Source: Bacteroidales bacterium (GTDB lineage: Bacteria > Bacteroidota > Bacteroidia > Bacteroidales > Rikenellaceae). From it: 64,000 bases of DNA. A program made the translations under genes and the position numbers. The notes below the pieces were generated by a model, which saw only the letters and a program-made list of their open reading frames with translations, ran no database searches and was not told the origin of the DNA. The stretch covers positions 62,001-126,000 of the forward strand of contig CAJSYJ010000001.1 of assembly GCA_910574205.1 (NCBI GenBank), written 5' to 3'. Shown piece after piece: positions 26,925-35,285 of this stretch (position 1 is the stretch's first letter; every line of letters begins with the position of its first letter).

Positions 26925-27707
26925 TCAGATGCTCTCCATGAATTCGCCGAACCGCAGTATTTTGTCCGCATTCCTCCGGTCGAACAACAGGTGCTCGAAG
27001 TCGCGCTTCTTGACATTCAGATCGGTCGTTTCGAGCATCTTCCGCACGGCCGTTTTCAACTCTTCGAACGAGCCGATTCTGCAGCGGGTTTTCAGGAAAT
27101 CGAAATCGGGAGCGGTTCTGCTCAAAAGAAACATCGCATCGTAGAAATCGCGACCCTTGCCGCGTGCGAGCAATGCGGCGAGTTTCATGGCGCAGAGTAC
27201 GCCGTCGGGCGGCACGGGCAAAGGAAAGAAGAAGCCGCACACCTTTACGTTGGCGATCGTCGGTGTATAGGCTATACCTTGATCTTGCGTTTCGATTTTT
27301 ATTAAAAAACGTTCGTCGCGATGTCCGGTCAGTTCGAGATCGAACAGCAGCTGCGGAAAATGGATGTTGCGCCGAAACGCGGTCAATTTCGGATTTTCCC
27401 GATCCTTCGCTTCGACCGCGAGTCCGCTGCGATGCAAGAAAGTCAGTACTTCGTCGGTCATCCGCATGAACTCCTCCTTGTCCATCTCCTTGCAGTCGAA
27501 ATCCAAATCTTCGGAGAAACGGTCGATACCTTTGATCAGCCGCAGGTTCGTACCGCCGATAAAGGCCATCTTACGCATGTAGGGCGTCGAGGAGAGAAAA
27601 TCCAAAATCATAGACTGGAGATACTCCTTGAGCATGTGTTTGTCGAAAAGCGCATTTTCGCGCATCTGCGGAGGAAAATATCCCCGCACGAAATCCATAT
27701 CGATCAT
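26925..27707 (-). CDS. AbiEii-type nucleotidyltransferase toxin
   Basis: A 260-residue protein of the AbiEii/AbiGii family. The nucleotidyltransferase core is MAFIGGTNLRLIKGIDRFSE followed by DLDFD, giving the GG...S-D-D signature at residues ~48-68. The distal KLAALLARGKGRDFYDAMFL motif is also typical. In type IV toxin-antitoxin systems this enzyme modifies tRNA or other targets and causes abortive infection. The start overlaps the AbiEi stop by 4 bases. Confidence 0.87.
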   Translation of the reverse strand: MIDMDFVRGYFPPQMRENALFDKHMLKEYLQSMILDFLSSTPYMRKMAFIGGTNLRLIKGIDRFSEDLDFDCKEMDKEEFMRMTDEVLTFLHRSGLAVEAKDRENPKLTAFRRNIHFPQLLFDLELTGHRDERFLIKIETQDQGIAYTPTIANVKVCGFFFPLPVPPDGVLCAMKLAALLARGKGRDFYDAMFLLSRTAPDFDFLKTRCRIGSFEELKTAVRKMLETTDLNVKKRDFEHLLFDRRNADKILRFGEFMESI

Positions 27708-28321
27708 AATTCGTAAATTTTCATCAGCTCCGCCGTCCGCTTTTCGAGGGCTTTGCTCCGGAACCGACCGAGATATTCGCCGAGTCGTTCCCGATTCAGT
27801 CCCTCCTGCATATAATATTCATCGAGCCGCAGTTGTTCCAATTCCTCTTCCTTGTCGTAAAACGGATAGAGATAGAGCAAATCGAGCAACGCTTTCTCCG
27901 GCGTTGCGAAAAGGAGCGTTCGCCCGTCGGCTATCGGACGAGGTTCGTATCCGAACATCAATCCGCTTTTGATGCTTTTATAGGAATATTCGCCGAACGG
28001 ATTGCGGAAAGTCGCTGTTTTGAGTGTCGATACGCTCGTTATCTGCACGACCGCCTCCGGAATCAATCCGTAGAACGATAGAGCCGTATGCAGACTGATA
28101 TAAGAGGGGCGGTAGATCCGATTGGCGATATATTGCGCGAAATCCGGTCGTCGGAGATATTCGGGAAAGGCGAAATACTCCTGCCGCAGCCGAACGAGCA
28201 GCCCCTTCCTGATCCATCGTGTCAGATTATTGCGATCGAAATCGGGCTGCCACGCATATACCTGTCGTATGCTGAAGCATCCCAAATCGAATAACTGCGT
28301 TCTGAACTCCAGATAGGTCAT
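27704..28321 (-). CDS. AbiEi-type antitoxin/regulator
   Basis: Start at MTYLEFRTQLFDLGCFSIRQ (205 residues). It has an N-terminal winged HTH (IRQVYAWQPDFDRNNLTRWI, RKGLLVRLRQEYFAF) followed by the AbiEi C-terminal region (YISLHTALSFYGLIPEAV, ATPEKALLDLLYLYPF). It represses its own operon and neutralises AbiEii in known type IV systems. Coupled to the toxin gene by ATGA. Confidence 0.87.
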   Translation of the reverse strand: MTYLEFRTQLFDLGCFSIRQVYAWQPDFDRNNLTRWIRKGLLVRLRQEYFAFPEYLRRPDFAQYIANRIYRPSYISLHTALSFYGLIPEAVVQITSVSTLKTATFRNPFGEYSYKSIKSGLMFGYEPRPIADGRTLLFATPEKALLDLLYLYPFYDKEEELEQLRLDEYYMQEGLNRERLGEYLGRFRSKALEKRTAELMKIYEL

Positions 28322-28422
28322 TTGCTTTTTTATTTCTTTAATGCTGCAAATATAGTGCATTTCAGAAATAAAAACAAATTGCCGACAGAATTCCTCCCGT
28401 CATCATAATCGGGCCGGATCAT

Positions 28423-29025
28423 TTATTTGGCGCTCTTTTCGATCAGAGCATCGATCAGCCGTTCCAAAAAATCCGTACTCTTCGTCTTGCGGTTCAAAAC
28501 CTCCTCGCGGATTTTATAGGCATTCGGCAAGGAGACATTGAGCGTCTTTTCGGCGAATGCCACCAACACCGAAAACGGAGCGTATTTACCTACGGCATTC
28601 AAAATCGGACCGAGATACTCCAAAGCGGAGAGCAGCTCTACCAAATCCCGCTTCGTAAACTCCGAACTCCAAAACAAATCCGGAATATCGTTTTTACGTG
28701 GCGGCTGGAACAACGACGGATGCACGACCCGTTCATTCGAAAGGCTCAACTCCGATTGGACGATTCGTTTGGCTGCTGCGATATAACGGGAAGCAGATAC
28801 CTCGCCAGCATTCGATTTAACCCGTGTACGCGAAGGATACAACATTTCCAACCGTACTTGCGTATGCGTCAAAATCCGAAAAAGCAGTTTATAATCGGTC
28901 GTATTGTCGCAGACTTCGATGACCGTGCGGAGAAAATCGTCGTAGGCCGATTCCAATTCTTCTCGACGACAAGGACGAGATGCGGATAACAGGTTCATGA
29001 ACGATGTGTCGTTCAGCGGATTCAT
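28423..29025 (-). CDS. RteC-like regulator, copy B
   Basis: A 200-residue near-duplicate of the gene at 23886-24488. The amino-acid differences I count are T/I near residue 7, A/V in the KSN-GEVSA block, Q/E in KRIV-SELS and S/L in ELSL-NER. All other residues, including the RteC-like C-terminal domain, match. Both frames are intact, so both copies are probably expressed. It precedes the AbiE pair and is itself 25 bases downstream of the alpha/beta hydrolase stop. Confidence 0.6.
   Translation of the reverse strand: MNPLNDTSFMNLLSASRPCRREELESAYDDFLRTVIEVCDNTTDYKLLFRILTHTQVRLEMLYPSRTRVKSNAGEVSASRYIAAAKRIVQSELSLSNERVVHPSLFQPPRKNDIPDLFWSSEFTKRDLVELLSALEYLGPILNAVGKYAPFSVLVAFAEKTLNVSLPNAYKIREEVLNRKTKSTDFLERLIDALIEKSAK
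28426..29025 (-). repeat. 600-bp direct repeat, copy B
   Basis: Partner of 23889-24488, same orientation, no indels. Flanking sequence diverges immediately outside the coding sequence at both ends. Confidence 0.92.
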
Positions 29026-29050
29026 GAAAGACAATTATCCTATTCGGAAT

Positions 29051-30118
29051 TTAAATACGATCCTCTGTCAGATTATTGCTCTTCAGCCACAGGTCAAGCA
29101 GATCGGCCAGCTGTTCGTTGTTGAGATCCTGCATCAGGAAGTGGGTATTGCCGTAAATGCCGATTTTGGGCAGCTCGACCAATGTTGCATTACCTCCGTG
29201 GCGGTTCACGGTCTCCACAAACTTGCGAGCCATTTGCAGGCGCACGCGCCAGTTCTCGTCGCCGAGATTCTCGGACGGCGTTTCGGGGATATAGTCGCCG
29301 AAATACAGAATGACAGGAATCTGCGTGAGCCGCTCGAACTGCTCCATCGGAACGGGAGTTCCGGCTACACTTCCGGTCAACCCGTCGATGCGTTCCGGCA
29401 CTTCGCCCTCGGGAAACACGAAACCTCCCGGTTCATACGCCACGACCGCCTTGACCTCAGGGTTCTGCATGGCAGCTATCCAACCCGGAAATCCGCCGGC
29501 CGAATGGGTAACGAGGATATGGTCGCCGATACGGTCGGCTAATGCGCCGAGAGCGGGAACGTCCTGCCGGTGGTCGCTCAGATCGGGCGTCATTTCGCGG
29601 AAGAACTGCGAGAGCGACACAGAGTCTTTCGGGAACTGCACTCCGTCGTTATAGTTCGGCCATATGCCGAGACGCCATATGTCGAACCAGAACATCTCGT
29701 CGGCCACAGGCTTGACCGCAGTGGTTGCCGATGTTCTGCCTGCGCGTCCTCGCCCCGGCAGATCCATGACATAGTTGCTCCACCCGCGGCGCAGCATCAA
29801 GGTAGCGAATCCGTCGCGACCGTCAGGCGTCATCTGCCAGCAGACGCCCGAACCGCCGTAACCGTGTACATATACCAATGGCAGTCGATGAGCGTCTGCG
29901 GGTATCTGAAAGTCCACAAACGCATGATCGGCACGGTAGCTTTGTCCCGTCTCCTCCTGCTCCGCCCAGCCGACGAATTTGCTGTTGTCGTATTCGCCCT
30001 CTCGCTGTATGGCCCGGCCGCCCACCGAAAAATGTCCTTGTTTGGTAATCGTTATATTTTGCGCCCCGGCTATAACTGTAACGGACAGCAGCAATGCCGA
30101 TATAATCATCTTCTTCAT
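29051..30118 (-). CDS. Secreted alpha/beta hydrolase
   Basis: A 355-residue protein with a signal peptide (MKKMIISALLLSVTVIAGAQ). The alpha/beta fold is shown by the oxyanion region LVYVHGYGGSGVCW at residue ~82, the nucleophile elbow LVTHSAGGFPGW at ~203, and a C-terminal acid/His region with LPKIGIYGNTHFLMQD. Overlaps the upstream cupin gene by 4 bases, hence one operon. Substrate unknown; partnership with a carboxymuconolactone decarboxylase-like protein suggests small aromatic, lactone or ester chemistry. Confidence 0.83.
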   Translation of the reverse strand: MKKMIISALLLSVTVIAGAQNITITKQGHFSVGGRAIQREGEYDNSKFVGWAEQEETGQSYRADHAFVDFQIPADAHRLPLVYVHGYGGSGVCWQMTPDGRDGFATLMLRRGWSNYVMDLPGRGRAGRTSATTAVKPVADEMFWFDIWRLGIWPNYNDGVQFPKDSVSLSQFFREMTPDLSDHRQDVPALGALADRIGDHILVTHSAGGFPGWIAAMQNPEVKAVVAYEPGGFVFPEGEVPERIDGLTGSVAGTPVPMEQFERLTQIPVILYFGDYIPETPSENLGDENWRVRLQMARKFVETVNRHGGNATLVELPKIGIYGNTHFLMQDLNNEQLADLLDLWLKSNNLTEDRI

Positions 30119-31257
30119 CTCTTTTCTGTCAGTTGATTCAACACTCCTCGCAACGGATCCGAATAGGTTTTACCGAGGTTTGTCTCCATGATGTTCAATA
30201 ATGCCGAAAGCTGTTCGGCAGTGATGCCCAGATGCAGGCAGATTGCCATGTGTCCGGATGCCATCGGCTCCACACCACCGACGCCAGCAAGAACGGATAC
30301 CGTTGCAAGTTCCCGCTCCCGATAGGTCAGTAGGTCGCGCTCGAAAATATCCGCAAAAAGATGTTCTTTCAAAAAACGTTCGATGGTGGGTGCAAACACG
30401 GCGTATCCTGCTTTTGGGGCATCAGCCGATATGCCCGATATTTCGGCAAGAACGTCACGTCCGCGTTCGTAACGGCTGCGGCTGCCATTGATAGCCGTTG
30501 CTTCCCGACCTACTGGATCGTCAAAGCCTTTCGCTTTGCGCTCATTCACCACCTGCATAAAGGTTTGGATAGCCCGCAGGCTGCGCGGAAATCCGCAATA
30601 GGCGTAGGAGTGAACCAGCACCTCGTTTATTTCGTTGATGGTCATCCCGGCCTCCAATGCTCCGACGAGTGCCGGTTCCAAATGTTCCAAATCGCCTTTG
30701 CCTGTATAGGATGCCACCGCTACAATGGCTCGTTCACGAGCCGTCAGCACCTTGTTTGCTCCGGCATAACGGCTTTCCGCTTCGGTCGTGGCTTCATGGT
30801 ACTGCTCATCGCTTACCGGAGAGAGCCATACCGCCGCATTGTTCTGCGGATTGGTGGTAATGGCGATATGCGCAAACCAACTGTCCGATGCTGCTCCATG
30901 CCAATGCTCCACATCGGGAGTGATTTCCACAATGTCACCCGGAAACAACCGGCGGGCAGGCTGCCCTTTCTCCTGATAGTAGCCTATGCCTGCGGTAGCA
31001 ATCAGTATCTGCCCGCCCTTGTGCGAATGCCAACTGTTGCGACAACCCGGAGCGAACGTGACGTTGAACATCGGAACGTTCAGTTCCCGATGTTCGCTCA
31101 ACGGTGCGAGCCAAACTTCACCCGTAAAATTGGGATTGGGAGATATCTTCTCACCCAGCGGATAAGGCTGGCGGAATGCTTCTGCGGTCTGGGCATGTAT
31201 GCCGGAAACCGACAATACGGATAACATAGCCATAAAAAATAAACTCCTGATTTTCAT
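30115..31257 (-). CDS. Secreted cupin-carboxymuconolactone decarboxylase fusion
   Basis: A 380-residue protein with a signal peptide (residues 1-22). Residues ~45-140 form a cupin with metal-binding His in GCRNSWHSHKGGQIL and PGDIVEITPDVEHWHG. Two carboxymuconolactone decarboxylase (AhpD-like) repeats follow, at ~155-255 (LTARERAIVAVASYTG, GALEAGMTINEINEVLVH) and ~285-375 (LTYRERELATVSVLAG, HLGITAEQLSALLNIM). The second-His CxxC of AhpD is absent, so a redox role is unlikely. Co-transcribed with the hydrolase and NTF2-like genes. Confidence 0.85.
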   Translation of the reverse strand: MKIRSLFFMAMLSVLSVSGIHAQTAEAFRQPYPLGEKISPNPNFTGEVWLAPLSEHRELNVPMFNVTFAPGCRNSWHSHKGGQILIATAGIGYYQEKGQPARRLFPGDIVEITPDVEHWHGAASDSWFAHIAITTNPQNNAAVWLSPVSDEQYHEATTEAESRYAGANKVLTARERAIVAVASYTGKGDLEHLEPALVGALEAGMTINEINEVLVHSYAYCGFPRSLRAIQTFMQVVNERKAKGFDDPVGREATAINGSRSRYERGRDVLAEISGISADAPKAGYAVFAPTIERFLKEHLFADIFERDLLTYRERELATVSVLAGVGGVEPMASGHMAICLHLGITAEQLSALLNIMETNLGKTYSDPLRGVLNQLTEKR

Positions 31258-31275
31258 CGCATATAATTTATTTGA

Positions 31276-31728
31276 TTATTCACCCAACGTTCGCGTAAAG
31301 GCAAGCACGGAGAGCTGCCATCGGCCGTTTTCCATCACATAGACTTCCGTCACTATAAAAGGGAAACGGACGGAGTTACCCCCGACCTCGGAGTTCAGAT
31401 GAATACGGCTGTAAACCGTTGCCGTACCTGCGGCAAACTTGACCTGCACGTCATGTATCTCGGCTTTCTTGTACCAGATGGCCCCAGAACGAATCGTGTT
31501 CAGTTCCTGCTCCTTGCCCCAATAACCGCCCATGTGGACGAACTGTGCACTTTCGTGAAACAGCTCCGCCAGCTTATCGGCGTTCTTTTCCGCCATCCAG
31601 TCCCATTTGTTGTTCGACAAATCGATGACGGCTTGCTCCTCGGGGGTAAATGTTTTTGCGTTCTCCTGTGCCTTTGCTCCGACCGATAAAGTCAGAAAAA
31701 GCAATACCGTAATAACCAATGATTTCAT
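31276..31728 (-). CDS. Secreted NTF2-like (SnoaL/DUF4440) protein
   Basis: A 150-residue protein with a signal peptide ending near AKA/QEN. The single NTF2-like domain has LSNNKWDWMAEKNADKLAEL, FHESAQFVHMGGYWGKEQE and the C-terminal EVYVMENGRWQLSVLAFTRT. Such cone-shaped domains bind or isomerise small hydrophobic molecules. First gene of the three-gene secreted operon, 18 bases before the cupin fusion. Confidence 0.83.
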   Translation of the reverse strand: MKSLVITVLLFLTLSVGAKAQENAKTFTPEEQAVIDLSNNKWDWMAEKNADKLAELFHESAQFVHMGGYWGKEQELNTIRSGAIWYKKAEIHDVQVKFAAGTATVYSRIHLNSEVGGNSVRFPFIVTEVYVMENGRWQLSVLAFTRTLGE

Positions 31729-31749
31729 ATCGCTCTGATTTTTAATTGT

Positions 31750-31764
31750 TACCTTGCAAAGGTA
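31750..31764 (-). promoter_or_regulatory. Palindrome overlapping the -7 element of the NTF2-cupin-hydrolase operon
   Basis: TACCTTGCAAAGGTA, a perfect 6-3-6 palindrome. Read on the minus strand it provides TACCTTTG, the Bacteroidetes -7 box, 22 bases before the NTF2-like start. No good TTTG is found 19 bases upstream, which would suit a promoter needing the adjacent AraC activator. Confidence 0.5.
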
Positions 31765-31845
31765 GCGGGATGGCAGAGAAACGGCGATACAAAAAAATCG
31801 GTAAAAACTGCGATTTTTACCGATTATACAAGAATTGATAGATGA

Positions 31846-32652
31846 TTATTTCCGGTAATCCGTCGGATTAAGCCCGAGGTTCTGTTGCACGTAACGGCTG
31901 AAATAGGCGGGTGACGAGAAACCGAACATATCGGAAATCTGGACGAACGTCAGCGACTTGTCCCGCAACAGCCGCGAAATATCGAGAATCGTGTAACGGT
32001 TAATCCAATAGTTGGCGGCATATCCGCTGACCTTTTTCGACACCTCCGACAGATATTTAGACGTGACGCACAAACAATCGGCGTAATAGGAAACCTCCCG
32101 GTGTTCACGATAGGTTCCCTCTTCCAGCATTTTCAAAAAACGGTTCATGATGGAGGCGTTTTGCGTCGAAATATCGCTCTGACCGTAGAGGGTGGCGTGA
32201 AAGTCGAAGAAATCGAGGATAGCTGCCTGCATGGCGTTGATGAGCGTTTCCTGATAAAAACGGTGTTCCTTATTCCGAATGCGCAGTTCCAACAAATCGA
32301 AATCCCGGCGGCAGACGATTTGCTGCTCCGGCGTAAGGTGCATCACGGGATTGAGGAACAGAGCCAGCGACCCTTTCATACCGTAATTGCTTTGCGGCGT
32401 GCACAACTCGATAAAGCCGGGCGTGGCATAAATTATCTTGCATCGGAAGTCATCCGAAGGCTCGACCTTCTCGACCATTTTCCGTTTGCGGATAATTGAC
32501 AAATCCCCGGCGTGCAACTCGAAGTCCCGCTCGTTAAAACGGTAACGGCACGTTCCGCCCAAGCAGAGCAAATGAGCCAGATATTCCTTCTCGGAATCCG
32601 TTCTCACAACGCCCAACTTGTCAGCGACGATGATATCTTTGGGGTATTCCAT
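31846..32652 (-). CDS. AraC-family transcriptional regulator
   Basis: A 268-residue regulator with a cupin-like N-terminal domain (residues ~30-110, RYRFNERDFELHAGDLSIIR) and a C-terminal HTH pair. The second HTH is clear: LTFVQISDMFGFSSPAYFSR followed by LGLNPTDYRK. The first contains SYYADCLCVTSKYLSEVSKK. It lies just upstream of the cupin/hydrolase operon on the same strand and is the natural candidate regulator. Confidence 0.85.
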   Translation of the reverse strand: MEYPKDIIVADKLGVVRTDSEKEYLAHLLCLGGTCRYRFNERDFELHAGDLSIIRKRKMVEKVEPSDDFRCKIIYATPGFIELCTPQSNYGMKGSLALFLNPVMHLTPEQQIVCRRDFDLLELRIRNKEHRFYQETLINAMQAAILDFFDFHATLYGQSDISTQNASIMNRFLKMLEEGTYREHREVSYYADCLCVTSKYLSEVSKKVSGYAANYWINRYTILDISRLLRDKSLTFVQISDMFGFSSPAYFSRYVQQNLGLNPTDYRK

Positions 32653-32700
32653 GCCGTAACCGCTTGATTTCCGCTTGTAAAATTACAAATAAATTCACAA

Positions 32701-32737
32701 AAAACTCACAATCAATGTCAATGCGATTGTGAGTTTT
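32701..32737 (-). terminator. Terminator of the flavodoxin stump
   Basis: AAAACTCACAATC (32701-32713) pairs with GATTGTGAGTTTT (32725-32737), a perfect 13-bp stem. On the minus strand it is followed by a T-run. Confidence 0.75.
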
Positions 32738-32775
32738 ACTGTTTTTAACGATATTTTGGCTGTTTATCGTATAAC

Positions 32776-32979
32776 CTAAATCGTTCTCAGCCAATTTTCC
32801 ACTCCATTTGTATTTCTTCCGGTTGTTCCGAATCCTTGCAGATGAAGGGAATTGGGAGTGAGTTCTACGATTTTGGCAAGTGTTTCCTCCCGATAGGTCG
32901 AAGCATAGGTACAGAACGGTACGATAATCTTGTCTGAAAAGTCATGTTCCGAATTTTCAAGAAACGACCATATAGCCAT
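32776..32979 (-). pseudogene. C-terminal stump of a flavodoxin
   Basis: 67 residues, MAIWSFLENSEHDFSDKIIV then PFCTYASTYREETLAKIVEL and GFGTTGRNTNGVENWLRTI. This matches the last third of secreted-type flavodoxins (P-M-A-x-WSFLE, K-x-I-x-PFCT, V-x-WL). The FMN phosphate-binding N-terminus is missing and an in-frame stop lies 10 bases upstream. Flavodoxins often accompany the cupin/decarboxylase/hydrolase genes found to its left, so the operon was probably once longer. Confidence 0.7.
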
Positions 32980-33214
32980 AGGGACTATTTAACTTTAATA
33001 TCAACTCCCTGTTTATCAGGTGTTAATTGTGTGGAGGTGGGCTGTTCCTAACATACAGCCGTACATGAGCCGGTTAATATTAGAATTTGTTTCGAGTACA
33101 AAGATATACAGAGTTGTTTAATATAAGGCGTTTATTATCAGGTTTTTGTATGGGTTTTCACTTTCCGACAAAAGTGAAAGGAGTATTGAACTCATTAAGA
33201 GATACATGGATGGA

Positions 33215-33251
33215 AAAAGCCCTCGAAAAAACGTTGTTTTCGAGGGCTTTT
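33215..33251 (-). terminator. Bidirectional terminator at the end of the unknown-gene block
   Basis: AAAAGCCCTCGAAAA (33215-33229) pairs perfectly with TTTTCGAGGGCTTTT (33237-33251). Suited to end the leftward run that finishes at 33300. The rest of 32980-33299 is AT-rich; besides a short GGCTGT/ACAGCC inverted repeat near 33040-33060 I see no gene in it. Confidence 0.8.
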
Positions 33252-33299
33252 GATGTTGTACAGACCTGTTCGTTTTTGAAGTGAACCGGTTGTTTGGGG

Positions 33300-33506
33300 T
33301 CAATCTGCGTATCGTCGATTGACGGGTTTGACGTGTATCTCGATACGCCTGTCGCCCAAGATTCGGCGGACGGCTTTCCATAGGGGAAGTTTTTCTACTC
33401 CGGCCAGTTTCATGGCCTCGACTATCATTGTGTTTTCAACTAATTGAAGGTAGTCTTCTTCCCGGAGTTCGACGTATTTGTGGAGGTCTTTTTTGAGTTT
33501 CGCCAT
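33300..33506 (-). CDS. Small hypothetical protein
   Basis: A 68-residue charged, helical protein (MAKLKKDLHKYVELREEDYL, MIVEAMKLAGVEKLPLWKAV, then a basic RRIEIHVKPVNRRYAD end). The basic C-terminus suggests nucleic-acid contact, but nothing more can be claimed. Last gene of the run that contains the RNase H, 19 bases after it. Confidence 0.55.
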   Translation of the reverse strand: MAKLKKDLHKYVELREEDYLQLVENTMIVEAMKLAGVEKLPLWKAVRRILGDRRIEIHVKPVNRRYAD

Positions 33507-33525
33507 AAGTCACGGGGTTGAATTG

Positions 33526-33921
33526 TTATTTTTCACCGAAATCAGCGGGCGTCTCACCCCACAGAGAGTTGTTCCAGTGGAGCACTTCGATTTTGTCAAT
33601 TTCGGAGGCCATCGCTTTGAGGAAGACTTCCGCTTTTTTGATGGTGGCGTTTCTTTTGCGCGAGGCCGTTCGTTTCTCGTTGAACCACGTCAGGGCGGTA
33701 AGGCTATCGGTATAGATGATTGCCGGACTGAAACGATGCTCGATGATGTATTTTGCGGCTTCGACGACACCCAAAAACTTACCGATGTTGATGGTCTGGT
33801 TTCCGATATTCTGCTCAAAGAGGAGTTCTCCGGTGGCCAAATCAACGGCTCTGTACCGGGTAACTCCTCTTTTCATAGAATGTGCCCCGTCAGTGGCTAT
33901 TCCATGTTCCGGACGCATCAT
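33526..33921 (-). CDS. RNase HI-like protein
   Basis: A 131-residue protein on the RNase H fold. The acidic catalytic set can be placed: Asp in GIATDGAHSM, Glu in GKFLGVVEAAKYI, Asp in AIIYTDSLTALTWF, and Asp near the end in GETPADFGEK. The spacing fits RNase HI, and Q-N-I-G-N-Q-T-x-N is the typical substrate loop. It would cut RNA in RNA-DNA hybrids. Start overlaps the preceding gene by 4 bases. Presence in an accessory block suggests a replication or defence context rather than housekeeping. Confidence 0.75.
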   Translation of the reverse strand: MMRPEHGIATDGAHSMKRGVTRYRAVDLATGELLFEQNIGNQTINIGKFLGVVEAAKYIIEHRFSPAIIYTDSLTALTWFNEKRTASRKRNATIKKAEVFLKAMASEIDKIEVLHWNNSLWGETPADFGEK

Positions 33922-34436
33922 AGGTCCGGAATGGGCGGTGTGCAGAATCCGTCGTCGGCCATTCTCCGCAGAAGTCTTGCGGCAGCGGATTTGAAACTGT
34001 TGATTACGCCTTCCAAGTTTTCGATGTCGGTGCGGCGTTGCAATAAGGAGACAACTCCCGATACTGTCTTGCTGGAGTATGAATTACCATTCCACGGATC
34101 GAAATAAACGGTTTTGTTTCCGAAGTTGACTGTTACCCGGTAGGTTTCCCCGGATATTACCAGTGTGTCGATTGTGGCCTTGAAAAGAAGCGGTGTGGCC
34201 GACACTACGACAAAACCGTTGCGTGAGTGCATTGCTTTGAGTTCTACCGAATACAGGATGTTCGGCAGGACTTTCCCTTTTAGGTCTTCTGACAATACAG
34301 AAATTTTCTTCTTGTAAGGAGAATCCTCACGTACTCCTCGCAGTTGCTTGGTCTTTGAGTGGCGCGACACGAATCCGATAATCTCGCCAGTTCTTTCCGA
34401 GGTCGCAAATTTCAATTGCGTTCGCTCTGATATCAT
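33918..34436 (-). CDS. Hypothetical protein upstream of RNase H
   Basis: A 172-residue mostly beta protein (SERTGEIIGFVSRHSKTKQL, NILYSVELKAMHSRNGFVVV, TLVISGETYRVTVNFGNKTV) with a helical C-terminus (VVSLLQRRTDIENLEGVINS). No family recognised. Coupled to the RNase H gene by ATGA. It has its own promoter at 34520-34551. Confidence 0.6.
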   Translation of the reverse strand: MISERTQLKFATSERTGEIIGFVSRHSKTKQLRGVREDSPYKKKISVLSEDLKGKVLPNILYSVELKAMHSRNGFVVVSATPLLFKATIDTLVISGETYRVTVNFGNKTVYFDPWNGNSYSSKTVSGVVSLLQRRTDIENLEGVINSFKSAAARLLRRMADDGFCTPPIPDL

Positions 34437-34519
34437 ACTCTGCTTTCATATTTTTCCAATCTGGTTTTACGCTCAATTAACAAAATGTAAATCAGTCATT
34501 ATTATTAAAAATCATAACG

Positions 34520-34551
34520 CAAATTTATATTTTCGTTTTGTAGTAAACAAA
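34520..34551 (-). promoter_or_regulatory. Promoter for the RNase H operon
   Basis: On the minus strand TTTG (34551-34548), a 20-bp spacer and TAAATTTG (34527-34520). It lies about 85 bases before the start at 34436, in an AT-rich gap. Confidence 0.65.
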
Positions 34552-34611
34552 TAAATTTACTACTATTTTTAGACCGATAAACCGGCTATTTACAGAGAGA
34601 AACAGAGTTTG

Positions 34612-35274
34612 TTACCATAGTCTTTCGTCTTCGGAAAAATGGCTGAAACGTTCGTCGGCAGTGGAGGTTGAGTGGTTGCCGTGACATTTCCAGTACCGAT
34701 AGACTCTTTCGCCTTTTTCTATACGGAAATAAATATCGTCGGCGTTGATGTACTGCACTCCTTGTTCGGTGGCCGGATTGATCCATGAAGCGGAATTTGC
34801 TATCCGTGGGTTCTTTCCGACATACAATTTCTGTTTCTCAGTGCCGAAAATGAAGATGTTATGCATCCGCACATCTTCGTTCACGTCGAAGCTACGAGCG
34901 TATGCCGCAAAATCGTAGATGTCCGTTTGGAGCAGGCTGCCGCCGAAGTGGGATGCCGCACTGTCTTGGAGTTTGCAGAATGCCTGATTCAACGATTGAC
35001 GGAGGCGGATCTCCTCCAACCGTTCCTTCGTTACGACACGGGTGGTAACGTACACCACGCGGGATCCGTTGCGTGTGGAGTCGCATACTTCGAGATGCCG
35101 GACAACCTCCTGCGAGCGGTTGATGCTGTCGTCTATCGGATCTACTGTGCGGGGGCAATCTTTGAGCAGTCCGATGCAGAGGATGAGTACGATGACCATC
35201 CACGGGAGGAAGTGAAAGAAGATCCTCCACCGTATTTCCCGTTCCGTTTGTCGTTTGAACTCTTCTTGTGTCAT
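34612..35274 (-). CDS. Membrane-anchored hypothetical protein
   Basis: Start at MTQEEFKRQTEREIRWRIFF (220 residues). One membrane helix at residues ~20-40 (FHFLPWMVIVLILCIGLL) follows a basic cytoplasmic start, so the rest should be periplasmic. The remaining part is helical, then beta (ARSFDVNEDVRMHNIFIFGT). No recognised family. Same strand and close spacing as the genes upstream, likely one long operon. Confidence 0.58.
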   Translation of the reverse strand: MTQEEFKRQTEREIRWRIFFHFLPWMVIVLILCIGLLKDCPRTVDPIDDSINRSQEVVRHLEVCDSTRNGSRVVYVTTRVVTKERLEEIRLRQSLNQAFCKLQDSAASHFGGSLLQTDIYDFAAYARSFDVNEDVRMHNIFIFGTEKQKLYVGKNPRIANSASWINPATEQGVQYINADDIYFRIEKGERVYRYWKCHGNHSTSTADERFSHFSEDERLW

Positions 35275-35285
35275 GATTTGATGGG

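Noticed and set aside
15649..33000. A second copy of the tRNA-Asp 3' end as an attachment site
   Set aside because: Scanning by eye for the T-arm sequence found none, so no att repeat is claimed.
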